A stretch of 43,423 nucleotides of DNA from JACDAN01 sp036554945 (GTDB lineage: Bacteria; Actinomycetota; Thermoleophilia; Gaiellales; Gaiellaceae), in contig DATBMH010000035.1 of NCBI GenBank assembly GCA_036554945.1, positions 1 to 43,423 of the forward strand. Direction: 5' to 3'. The position numbers and the translations under genes are program-made. The stretch's first letter is position 1. Each line of letters opens with the position of its first letter. Below are positions 7,553 to 15,117 of this stretch, one piece after another. The notes beneath the pieces are model-generated. The model made no database searches and was not told the origin of the DNA. It was given only the letters and a program-made list of their open reading frames with translations.

Positions 7553-8863
7553 ATGTCGACCACACTGGTCTCAAGCGGCCTGATGCAGAGCTTCGTCATC
7601 GAGGGCGGAACGCCCCTCGGCGGCCGAGTCTCCGCGGCGGGGAACAAGAACGGCGCGCTGCCGATCCTGGCGGCGACCCTGCTCGCGGCCGAGCCGGTGA
7701 CGCTCTCGAACGTCCCGCGGATCCGCGACGTGGAGACGATGGTCGCGCTGCTCGCGGACATCGGGGCAGACGTCGAGTGGACGGGCCCGAACGAGATCCG
7801 CATCGACCCGTCGAGCGCGCACAAGACCGAGCTCGACGCCGAGCTCTGCAGCCAGATCCGCGCGTCGTTCCTGCTCGCCGGCCCGCTGCTGGCCCGCTTC
7901 GGCCGCGCGAGCGTCCCGCCTCCGGGCGGTGACGTGATCGGGCGCCGCCGGCTCGACCCGCACGTCCACGCACTCGCGGAGCTCGGAGTGGAGATCGACA
8001 TCAACGGCCGGTTCGACATGCAGACCTCGGGCCTCCAGGGACGGCGGATCTTCCTCGACGAGGCGAGCGTGATGGCGACCGAGAACGCGGTCATGGCCGC
8101 GACGCTCGCGACCGGCGAGACGGTGATCGGCAACGCGGCCTGCGAGCCGCACGTGCAGGACCTGTGCCGCTTCCTCGGCTCGCTCGGCGCGCGGATCGAG
8201 GGCATCGGGTCGAACGTGCTGCGCGTCCGCGGCGTCCAGCAGCTCGGCGGCGGCGAGTGGCGCATCGCGCCGGAGCACATCGAGGTCGCGAGCTTCATCG
8301 GCCTCGCGGCGGTCACCGGCGGCGACGTGACGATCGACGACGTCGCCATCGACGACCTCGCTCCCATCCTGCCCGTCTTCCGGCGGCTCGGCGTCGAGGT
8401 CGAGCTGCAGGACTCGAGCGTCCGTGTCCCGCCCGGACAGGAACTGGTCGTCGAGGACGACCTCGGCGCTCAGATTCCGAAGATCGAGGACGGCCCGTGG
8501 CCCGCCTTCCCGGCCGACCTCACGTCGATCGCGCTCGCGGTGGCGACGCAGGCGCGGGGAACCGTGCTCATCTTCGAGAAGATGTTCGAGAACCGGCTGT
8601 TCTTCGTGGACAAGCTGGTCAGCATGGGCGCCCGGATCATCCTCTGCGACCCGCACCGCGCGGTCGTGACGGGCCCGGCCAAGCTGTACGGCCAGCGGAT
8701 GGCCAGCCCGGACATCCGCGCCGGCATGGCGATGCTCATCGCGGGCCTCTGCGCGGAGGGCATCTCGACGATCGGGAACGTCGGCGAGATCGACCGCGGC
8801 TACGAGCGCATCGACGAGCGGCTCCGCGCGCTCGGCGCGAAGATCGACCGCGTCGAGACCTAG
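7553..8863 (+). CDS. murA: UDP-N-acetylglucosamine 1-carboxyvinyltransferase with Asp in place of the active-site Cys
   Basis: The 436-residue enzyme transfers enolpyruvate from PEP to UDP-GlcNAc, the first committed step of peptidoglycan synthesis, in the cytoplasm. EPSP-synthase-fold hallmarks are GGRVSAAGNKNGALP (K32 equals E. coli K22), RIRDVETM, and the C-terminal GYERIDERLRALGA. In the active-site loop the sequence is PPPGGDVIG, so D127 (codon 7931-7933) replaces the Cys that fosfomycin alkylates in most bacteria. The same change is known in M. tuberculosis and Chlamydia MurA and gives natural fosfomycin resistance. A second ATG at 7583 is possible. Its stop overlaps that of the convergent subtilase gene. 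Confidence 0.96.
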   Translation: MSTTLVSSGLMQSFVIEGGTPLGGRVSAAGNKNGALPILAATLLAAEPVTLSNVPRIRDVETMVALLADIGADVEWTGPNEIRIDPSSAHKTELDAELCSQIRASFLLAGPLLARFGRASVPPPGGDVIGRRRLDPHVHALAELGVEIDINGRFDMQTSGLQGRRIFLDEASVMATENAVMAATLATGETVIGNAACEPHVQDLCRFLGSLGARIEGIGSNVLRVRGVQQLGGGEWRIAPEHIEVASFIGLAAVTGGDVTIDDVAIDDLAPILPVFRRLGVEVELQDSSVRVPPGQELVVEDDLGAQIPKIEDGPWPAFPADLTSIALAVATQARGTVLIFEKMFENRLFFVDKLVSMGARIILCDPHRAVVTGPAKLYGQRMASPDIRAGMAMLIAGLCAEGISTIGNVGEIDRGYERIDERLRALGAKIDRVET

Positions 8864-10458
8864 CGCCGAACTCGGAGGAGGACGCGGCCCGACGCCGCGG
8901 ACGCGAGCTCCGGCGCGCCGGCGAACTTGACGCGGAGCACGTACCTACCGGGGCGGAGGCGGGTCTTCAGGACGACGCGACCACCAGCCTTCGTCCGCGC
9001 CCGCGCGATCCGGTGCCACCCGCCGTGCCGCCGGACCTGCAGCGAGACGCGGCGTCCCGCGGGCGAGATCGCGGCGAGCCGCGAGCCCAGCCTCGCCCGG
9101 ACGCGGAGCCGGGTGCTGCGCACCTGCCGGCGGACGACGCGCAAGGTGGAGGAGGCGCGGGCGGGCGGCACGATCTCGCCCCCGTTCTGCGCCGTCGCGA
9201 CTGCGCGCCCGACGTCGAGGATGCCGTAGCCGAGGCCCTTCGTCCAGCGTCCGTCGCCGGAGGCCGTCCGCTTGAGGATCCACGCGACCTGGTCGCGCGT
9301 CAGCGACGGGTTCGCAGCCCAGACGAGCGCCGCCGCGCCTGCGACCTGCGGCGACGAGAAGGACGTGCCGCTGGAGAAGCCGTAGACGCCGGCCGCGGAG
9401 CCCGGCAGCGGGTAGCGGGGCCAGAAGCTCGACTTCGAGTACGAGGAGAGCGCGCCGAGGACGTTCTCGCCGGGCGCCGCCAGGGAGATCCAGGAGCCCG
9501 TGTTCGAGAACGACGCGCGCTTGCCGGCCTTCGTCGACGCGCCGACCGAGAGGCCGATCCCGCCGCGACCCTCGGAGCCGACCGGCTGGAGCAGCGCCGC
9601 GGGGTACTCGATCGGGTTGCCGTCCTCGAACTCGTTGCCGGCGGCGGCCACGACGAGGACGCCGTGCTGCGCTGCGTACTCGAGCGCGTTGCGCTCGATC
9701 GCGGACGTCTGGGTGCCGCCGATCGAGAGGTTGACGATCTTCGCCCCGTGGTTGACCGCGTAGACGATCGCGTCGGCCTCGTCCACGTCCGTGAACGACC
9801 CGTCCGGCCGGCCCGACCGGATCAGGAGGAGCTGGGCGTCGCCGCCGAAGCCGGCGATGCCCTCGCCGTTCGTCACCGAGCCGCCCGCGATGGACGCGAC
9901 GAACGTGCCGTGCCCGTGGAAGTCCCGGACGTCGGTCGTGCTGGTGAGGACGTCGTAGGTCTCGGGGCTCTTCGCGGCGAGATCCGGTGCGGTGAGGTCT
10001 GCGCCGGTGTCGATGACGGCGACCTTCACGTTGGCCGCAGCGCGGAGCACCTCGTCGGGCACGGTGCCTGCGCGCGTCGCCGTGTATTGCCACTGGTACG
10101 GGACGCCGGCCGAGTACATCGCCGTCAGCCCCGGCTCGGCCGCGGAGAAGCGGCGCTCGGGCGTCTCCACCGACTCGATCCCGGAGAGCCGCGACACGCC
10201 CCTGGCGAAGCTGCCGAGGTCGGCAGGGCGGACCTCCACGGAACGGACGTCGGGGAGACGCCGAACGATGCGCGCCGGGTAGCGCTTCAGGGCCCGGTGC
10301 AGCGCGGTGCGGCTCTCGTAGGTGACGACAGCCGTGTCCGGCGAGGACGGGGAGGACGACGCGGAGAGCGCCGCGGGCACGGCGAGGACTGCAGCGCCGA
10401 GAACCGGGAGGATCGCCGCAGCAAGACGTACCGCTGTGGGTGCGCGTCGTGAGTGCAT
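8860..10458 (-). CDS. Secreted S8 subtilisin-like protease with C-terminal beta domain
   Basis: From the ATG at 10458 the product is 532 residues: a signal peptide (about 1-33, RRAPTAVRL then a hydrophobic run ending ALSA), a short propeptide-like region, and an S8 domain with Asp in VAVIDTGAD, His in FHGHGTFVA, Asn in AAAGNEFEDG and Ser in SSGTSFSSPQ. A basic C-terminal beta-rich domain of about 110 residues follows, perhaps for cell-wall binding. A GTG at 10491 would add 11 residues, but the shorter form starts a better signal peptide. Its stop overlaps the convergent murA stop by the 4-mer CTAG. It is not a close relative of the subtilase at 2954. Confidence 0.92.
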   Translation of the reverse strand: MHSRRAPTAVRLAAAILPVLGAAVLAVPAALSASSSPSSPDTAVVTYESRTALHRALKRYPARIVRRLPDVRSVEVRPADLGSFARGVSRLSGIESVETPERRFSAAEPGLTAMYSAGVPYQWQYTATRAGTVPDEVLRAAANVKVAVIDTGADLTAPDLAAKSPETYDVLTSTTDVRDFHGHGTFVASIAGGSVTNGEGIAGFGGDAQLLLIRSGRPDGSFTDVDEADAIVYAVNHGAKIVNLSIGGTQTSAIERNALEYAAQHGVLVVAAAGNEFEDGNPIEYPAALLQPVGSEGRGGIGLSVGASTKAGKRASFSNTGSWISLAAPGENVLGALSSYSKSSFWPRYPLPGSAAGVYGFSSGTSFSSPQVAGAAALVWAANPSLTRDQVAWILKRTASGDGRWTKGLGYGILDVGRAVATAQNGGEIVPPARASSTLRVVRRQVRSTRLRVRARLGSRLAAISPAGRRVSLQVRRHGGWHRIARARTKAGGRVVLKTRLRPGRYVLRVKFAGAPELASAASGRVLLRVRR

Positions 10459-10469
10459 CTGGGCCGCTT

Positions 10470-10513
10470 CGAGCCGCGGAGTGGCTCGCACAGTCGAAAT
10501 CGGCCTGTTTCGA
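10470..10513. promoter_or_regulatory. Two inverted repeats between subtilase and HisB-like gene
   Basis: The 80-bp divergent gap holds CGAGCC-N7-GGCTCG (10470-10488) and TCGAAA-N8-TTTCGA (10494-10513), both perfect in their arms. The first would fold as a hairpin in the subtilase leader; the second looks like a dyad operator. A TACCCT hexamer at 10523-10528 lies 10 nt before the ATG at 10539. No regulator gene adjoins them. Confidence 0.4.
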
Positions 10514-10538
10514 GCGCTGCGATACCCTCGCTTGAGGG

Positions 10539-11066
10539 ATGCCCGCGGCGCAGCCGGATAAGGGGACGCTTCCCGCGCGGATCGAGCTCGACGGGAGCGG
10601 ACGCGCGAATGTCGCGACGGGCCTGCCCGTGCTCGACCACCTGCTCGGGCTCGTGGCGGAGCACTCCGGCTTCGACCTTCGACTCGAAGTGGCCGCGGGC
10701 GGCCCCGACGCGGTGGCGACCTCGGCCGGACGGGCGCTCGGCGACGCCCTCAGGGACGCGCTGCGCGCCGACGGCGCCAGGGGCTCCGGCTACGCGATGG
10801 TCCCCGCCGACGAGGCGCTCGCCAACGTCGTGCTGGAGGTCTCCGGCCGGCCGCTCCTCGTGTCCAACGTGGACCTGTCCGACGCGCATGTCGCCGGGCT
10901 GGAGCGCGACCTCGTCTCGAGCTTCCTGCGCGAGCTCGCCGAGGGCGCGGGGCTGACGCTGCATGTCCGCCTGCTCCACGGCGAGGACGAGCAGCACGTC
11001 CTGGAGGCGATCTTCAAGGCACTCGGAGGAGCGCTGGCCAACGCGGCCGCGCCGCGAAAGGAGTAG
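10539..11066 (+). CDS. HisB (IGP dehydratase)-like protein lacking most metal ligands
   Basis: The 175-residue protein follows the whole imidazoleglycerol-phosphate dehydratase template: TGLPVLDHLL (27-36), EHSGFDL, ALGDALRDAL, VPADEAL (88-94), SGRPLLV, AGLTLHV and GEDEQHVLEAIFKAL (148-162). Genuine HisB has two HHxxE manganese motifs. Here the first is absent (AVATSAG occupies its place) and the second is reduced to QHVLE. It is therefore unlikely to dehydrate IGP by the normal mechanism. No his genes are adjacent. AAGGAG overlapping its stop leads into a RidA gene 2 nt downstream, which suggests a shared role in handling reactive metabolites. It could instead be a binding or structural paralogue. 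Confidence 0.75.
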   Translation: MPAAQPDKGTLPARIELDGSGRANVATGLPVLDHLLGLVAEHSGFDLRLEVAAGGPDAVATSAGRALGDALRDALRADGARGSGYAMVPADEALANVVLEVSGRPLLVSNVDLSDAHVAGLERDLVSSFLRELAEGAGLTLHVRLLHGEDEQHVLEAIFKALGGALANAAAPRKE

Positions 11067-11068
11067 GG

Positions 11069-11458
11069 ATGGGAGACAAGTCCGTCGTGCGCACCGAGGG
11101 TGCGCCGGCGCCGTTCCAGGGCGCGCCGTACTCGCAGGCGATCGTCGCCAACGGCCTTGTGTTCGTCGCGGGGCAGGTCGGGCTGAAGCCGGATCACACA
11201 GAGCTCGTCGGCGACGGGATCGCCGAGCAGACGGAGCAGGCGTTCGACAACCTGCAGGCGATCCTCGAAGCGGCGGGCTCGGGCCTCGACCGGGTCGTCA
11301 AGACGACGGTCTTCCTCGACGACTTCGGCGACTTCGCGGCGATGAACGAGGTGTACGGCCGGCGGATCGGCGAGAGCCCGCCTGCACGCTCCACCGTCGA
11401 GGTCGCGGCCCTCCCCTCGGGCGCGAAGGTCGAGATCGAGGCGATCGCCCTGGCCTAG
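11069..11458 (+). CDS. RidA family (YjgF/YER057c/UK114) enamine/imine deaminase
   Basis: The 129-residue protein has the family features: APYSQAIVANGLVFVAGQVG near the N-terminus, the conserved Arg of PPARSTVEV and the C-terminal VEIEAIAL. RidA proteins hydrolyse reactive 2-aminoacrylate and related imines from PLP enzymes. Position 2 nt after the HisB-like gene and the shared AAGGAG make an operon very likely. The RidA stop overlaps the stop of the convergent cupin gene by CTAG. Confidence 0.92.
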   Translation: MGDKSVVRTEGAPAPFQGAPYSQAIVANGLVFVAGQVGLKPDHTELVGDGIAEQTEQAFDNLQAILEAAGSGLDRVVKTTVFLDDFGDFAAMNEVYGRRIGESPPARSTVEVAALPSGAKVEIEAIALA

Positions 11459-11949
11459 GAGGGCAGGGCGCCGGGAGGGCCGAGGATCTCGATCCCGTGC
11501 CGCGCGGCGATCGCGGCGAGCTCGTCGGGGCCGATCGCGGGCGGTCCGGGCGGCGGGAGGCTCTCGGACTCGGCCGGCACGGACGCCTCGAGGACGAACT
11601 CGGCGAACGACGCGGGCGACGAGATGATCGTCCAGCGCGCGAGCTCCGACTCGACGCGGAAGGTGTGCGGGATTCCCCGCGGCGCGAAGAGCACCGAGCC
11701 GGGTCCGCCCGAGATCACCGCCTCGCCGATGAAGAACGTCGCCTCGCCCTCGTGGATCAGGAAGGTCTCGTCGGTGTCGTGAACGTGCAGGGGCGGCATG
11801 TCGCCGGCAGGGCTGAGCGTCTCGACGAGCGAGTAGTGCCCGCCGGTCTCCTCGCCGGTCAGCTTGATCGTGGCCAGGCCGCCCGTGAACCAGCGGTGCT
11901 CGCCGCCGTCCGCGGCCACGTGCATCGGTTCGGTCATCAGGGAGGACAT
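11455..11949 (-). CDS. Single-domain cupin protein
   Basis: The 164-residue product holds a cupin barrel with the first motif PPLHVHDTDETFLIHEG (two His and a Glu as metal ligands) and the second motif APRGIPHTF supplying the third His. This resembles quercetin-dioxygenase-like cupins. An about 45-residue Pro/Glu-rich tail follows. A good ribosome binding site (AAGGAG) precedes the ATG. It is divergent from a PadR regulator across two matching palindromes, so the regulator probably controls it. The natural substrate is unknown; aromatic or phenolic compounds would fit PadR control but are inference. Confidence 0.86.
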   Translation of the reverse strand: MSSLMTEPMHVAADGGEHRWFTGGLATIKLTGEETGGHYSLVETLSPAGDMPPLHVHDTDETFLIHEGEATFFIGEAVISGGPGSVLFAPRGIPHTFRVESELARWTIISSPASFAEFVLEASVPAESESLPPPGPPAIGPDELAAIAARHGIEILGPPGALPS

Positions 11950-11969
11950 CGCAGCTCCTTCTCGTAGAA

Positions 11970-12007
11970 CTCCAAAGTGGAGGTTTGACGGTAACTCTAA
12001 AATAGAG
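11970..12007. promoter_or_regulatory. Two PadR-type operators in the cupin/padR divergent region
   Basis: Two perfect dyads of the same design are present: CTCCA-AAG-TGGAG (11970-11982) and CTCTA-AAA-TAGAG (11995-12007). With flanks they match at 13 of 17 positions (AACTCyAAArTrGAGsT). Start-to-start spacing is 25 bp. The second covers the -10 of padR and the symmetric -10 of the cupin gene, so a bound dimer would block both promoters. Confidence 0.72.
11998..12004. promoter_or_regulatory. Symmetric -10 element (TAAAATA) inside the second operator
   Basis: TAAAAT (11998-12003) is 6 nt before the padR ATG, giving a leaderless transcript. TATTTT on the minus strand (12004-11999) would start the cupin transcript near 11992, leaving a leader of about 43 nt with the AAGGAG site. 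Confidence 0.55.
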
Positions 12008-12009
12008 CT

Positions 12010-12540
12010 ATGTCAAGAACCGAGCTGACGCCCTTCTCGTACGCCATCCTCGTCCTGGTGGGCGAGGGAGGCGCCGGCCCGCACGACCTCGTCCGGATGA
12101 TGCGGCAGGGCCGCGTCTACTGGACGGCGGCGGAGAGCCACTACTACTCGGAGCCGAAGCGCCTCGAGCGGCTCGGGTACCTCGAGTCCGAGAAGCAGCC
12201 GGGGAAGACCCGGGAGCGGACGCACTACCGCCTGACCGGGAAGGGGAGGCACGCCCTCGCTGCCTGGATGGCGCAGCCGGCGGGGTTCCCGCGCATCCAG
12301 AACGAGGCGGTCGTCCGGGTGCTCGCGGGCGATCTCGTCGACGACCGGGTACTGCTCGAGAGCCTCCAAGGCCTGCGCGCAGAGATCGAGGATCTCCGGA
12401 GCCGTCTGGACACCGCCGAGGAGATCGCGGCGACGCTTCCGCATCGCGAGCGGTACCTGCGCCTGGTGCAGAGCCTCGGCCGCCGGATGCTCACGGTGCA
12501 CGAGGAGTGGCTCGCGGAAGTCGAAGAGGAGCTCGGCTAG
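12010..12540 (+). CDS. PadR family transcriptional regulator
   Basis: The 176-residue protein has an N-terminal winged helix (about 5-85; TPFSYAILVLVGEGG, then the wing with ERTHYRLTGKGRHAL) and a C-terminal helical dimerisation domain (about 95-175). This is the two-domain PadR layout. Such proteins usually repress themselves and a divergent neighbour until a ligand binds. The two palindromes upstream, one over its own -10, fit autoregulation. No ribosome binding site precedes the ATG, consistent with leaderless translation. Confidence 0.88.
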   Translation: MSRTELTPFSYAILVLVGEGGAGPHDLVRMMRQGRVYWTAAESHYYSEPKRLERLGYLESEKQPGKTRERTHYRLTGKGRHALAAWMAQPAGFPRIQNEAVVRVLAGDLVDDRVLLESLQGLRAEIEDLRSRLDTAEEIAATLPHRERYLRLVQSLGRRMLTVHEEWLAEVEEELG

Positions 12541-12555
12541 GCCACAATTCGCGTC

Positions 12556-15117
12556 GTGAAGGCTTCCGAGGTCATCGCAACCCACCAGAACACGGACTTC
12601 GACGCGTTCGCGTCCCTACTCGCGGCGCGCCGGCTCTATCCGGACGCCGTGATCGCGATCCAGGGCACGCTGAACCGGAACGTCCGCGAGTTCTACCGAC
12701 TGCATGCCGACGAGCTCGACGCGGTCGAGGCGTCACGGCTCGACCTGGGGGCGATCCGCCGGCTGATCGTCGTCGAGACGACGTCCGCGTCCCGCCTCGG
12801 CGAGCTCGAGGCGGTCGCGGTCGACCCGGACGTCGAGACCGTGATCTTCGACCACCACGCCGGCGAGCTGCCGGACTGGGTCAAGCCGGAGAACGCCGTG
12901 ATCTCGCAAGACGGCGCCCTCACGACGACGCTGGTCGGCGTCCTCGCCGAGCGGGAGCTCGAGGTGACGCCGCTCGAGGCGACAGCGTTCGCCCTCGGGA
13001 TCCACGAGGACACCGGCTCGCTGACCTATCCGACGGCGACGCAGCGCGACGCGGACGCGCTCGGCTGGTGCCTGCGGCACGGCGCTCGCCAGGATCTGCT
13101 GGGCCGCTTCCTCCACACGCCGCTGACCGAGGACGAGCGGGAGCTGCTGAGCGCGCTGATGGCGGCCGTGGAGATCGAGCGCGTGGCCGGAGTGGACGTG
13201 CTGGTGTCCGCGGTGTGCTGGCCGCGCCACGTCGACGGCATCTCGAACCTCGCCCACAAGATCGTCGATCTGACCGATTGCCGGGCGCTCGTGCTGCTGG
13301 TCGACATGGACGACCGCGTCTTCGCCGTCAGCCGGAGCCGGACGCCCGAGATCGACGCGGCTGCGATCGCGCGGAGCCTCGGCGGCGGGGGTCACTTCGA
13401 GGCCGCGTCGGCGATCCTCCGCGGCTCGCTCGACGAGGCGCGGGACAAGGTGCGCGAGGGGCTCGCGGAGGCCGTCCGCGAGCCCGTGCGGGCGCGCCAG
13501 GTCATGTCCCGCCCGGCCAGGTCGGTCGAACCGGACGAGACCGTCTCGCACGCGATGGTCGTCTGTCAGCGGTACGGGCAAAGCGGCATCCTCGTGGTCG
13601 AGGCGGAGCGCCTGGTGGGCGCCGTCGGCCGCGAGGACCTGGACAAGGCGATCGCGCACGGCCTCTCGCATGCGCCGGTCAAGGGGATCATGAGCTCGCG
13701 CGTCGTGGCGGTGTCCGCCGACGCGCCGCTGGCCGAGGTCCAGGAGGCGCTCGCGGGCTCGGTCGACGGCCGGCTCGCGGTGCTGGAGGACGACCGGCTG
13801 GTCGGGGTCGTCACCCGCAGCGACGTCCTGCGAGCGCTCGGCGAGCAGCCCCCAGCAGAGGTGGAGGAGGAAGCGAGCCTCGAGGCGGAGCTGGGCGAGC
13901 TCGAGCACCTCCAGGGCGTGTTCCGGACGGTGTCGGCGGTCAGCGATCCGCACGAAGGCGTCTACCTCGTCGGCGGCACGGTGCGCGACATCCTGCTCGG
14001 CGAGCCGAACTTCGACGTCGACATCGCCGTCGAGGGCGATGCGATCGAGCTCGCGCGCAGCATGGCCGACGCCCTCGACGGGCGCGTGCGGCCGCACACG
14101 AAGTTCGGCACCGCGGTCGTCCTGTACGGCCAGGACCAGCGCGTCGACGTCGTGACGGCGCGGACCGAGTTCTACGATGCGCCCGCGGCGCTCCCGACCG
14201 TGGAGCACGCCTCGATCCGCGAGGACCTGTTCCGCCGCGACTTCACGATCAACGCGATGGCCGTGTCGCTCAAGGGCGAGGACTTCGGACGGCTCGTCGA
14301 CCCGTTCCACGGCCGCCGGGACCTCGAGGCCAGGACGATCAGGATCCTCCACAACCTGTCGTTCATCGACGACCCCACCCGGATCTTCCGCGCGATCCGG
14401 TACGAGAGCCGGTACGGGTTCCGAATGGACGAGCACACGCAGCGGCTCGCGCGCGGGACGATCGAGATGGGGCTCGTCGGCGACCTCTCGTCCGCCCGGC
14501 TGCGCGACGAGCTGGTCGCGCTGCTCGAGGAAGGTGACGCGGGCGTCTCGATCCTGCGCCTGGCCGAGCTCGGCGCCGGCGCCGCGATTCACCCGCACCT
14601 GGCGGCGGACGACGAGGCCGTGCTCCTCCTCGAGCGCCTCCACGAGCTGAACGAGGCCTACGGCACCGGCGTCCCCGCGTGGCGGCTCGCCTTCGCCGTG
14701 CTCGCGCGCAGGATGACGCCGGACGAGGTCTACGCGTGGCTCCAGCGCCTGAAGGTGCAGCGGCGGGACGGCGAGCGGATCGCCGCCGCCGTCACCGTTG
14801 CGCCACGCCTGGTCGAGCTGCTCCGCGGCGACTCGCTCGAGCCCGCCGAGGTGGTCGCCGCCGCGGACCCGTACGCGCCGGACGCACCGCTCTTCGCGCT
14901 GGCGCTCGAGGAGCGGCCGGAGCTGGACGACTACTTCACGCGCCTCAGGAACGTGCGGCTCGAGGTCAGCGGCTCCGACCTGGCCGAGCTCGGCCTCGGC
15001 GAGTCGCCGGAGGTGGGGGAGATCCTCGCGGAGCTCCGCCGGAGGAAGCTGAACGGGCAGCTCGACGGCCGGGAGTCCGAGCTCGCGGCGGCCCGGGAGC
15101 TGATCTCGGCCGCGTGA
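12556..15117 (+). CDS. DHH phosphoesterase-CBS-tRNA nucleotidyltransferase fusion
   Basis: The 853-residue protein joins three modules. Residues 1-300 form a DHH/DHHA1 phosphoesterase (HQNTDFDAFAS 10-20, DHH 99-101, HEDTG 150-154, GGGGH 276-280), related to NrnA-type nanoRNA/c-di-nucleotide hydrolases. Residues 312-430 are a CBS pair (adenine-nucleotide sensor). Residues 465-850 are a class II tRNA nucleotidyltransferase/poly(A) polymerase head, neck and body with GGTVRD (473-478), catalytic D487 and D489 (DVDIAV) and RRDFTINAM. The same order is known in A-adding tRNA nucleotidyltransferases such as that of Aquifex. Its likely role is tRNA 3' CCA end building or repair; the tRNA gene at 42686 lacks an encoded CCA. 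A CACAAT hexamer is 7 nt before the GTG start. Confidence 0.88.
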   Translation: MKASEVIATHQNTDFDAFASLLAARRLYPDAVIAIQGTLNRNVREFYRLHADELDAVEASRLDLGAIRRLIVVETTSASRLGELEAVAVDPDVETVIFDHHAGELPDWVKPENAVISQDGALTTTLVGVLAERELEVTPLEATAFALGIHEDTGSLTYPTATQRDADALGWCLRHGARQDLLGRFLHTPLTEDERELLSALMAAVEIERVAGVDVLVSAVCWPRHVDGISNLAHKIVDLTDCRALVLLVDMDDRVFAVSRSRTPEIDAAAIARSLGGGGHFEAASAILRGSLDEARDKVREGLAEAVREPVRARQVMSRPARSVEPDETVSHAMVVCQRYGQSGILVVEAERLVGAVGREDLDKAIAHGLSHAPVKGIMSSRVVAVSADAPLAEVQEALAGSVDGRLAVLEDDRLVGVVTRSDVLRALGEQPPAEVEEEASLEAELGELEHLQGVFRTVSAVSDPHEGVYLVGGTVRDILLGEPNFDVDIAVEGDAIELARSMADALDGRVRPHTKFGTAVVLYGQDQRVDVVTARTEFYDAPAALPTVEHASIREDLFRRDFTINAMAVSLKGEDFGRLVDPFHGRRDLEARTIRILHNLSFIDDPTRIFRAIRYESRYGFRMDEHTQRLARGTIEMGLVGDLSSARLRDELVALLEEGDAGVSILRLAELGAGAAIHPHLAADDEAVLLLERLHELNEAYGTGVPAWRLAFAVLARRMTPDEVYAWLQRLKVQRRDGERIAAAVTVAPRLVELLRGDSLEPAEVVAAADPYAPDAPLFALALEERPELDDYFTRLRNVRLEVSGSDLAELGLGESPEVGEILAELRRRKLNGQLDGRESELAAARELISAA

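Noticed and set aside
8945..10093. Alternative frame of about 380 codons on the minus strand within the subtilase gene
   Set aside because: It is a shifted reading of the same strand, rich in Arg and low complexity, and the subtilase frame has the full catalytic triad.
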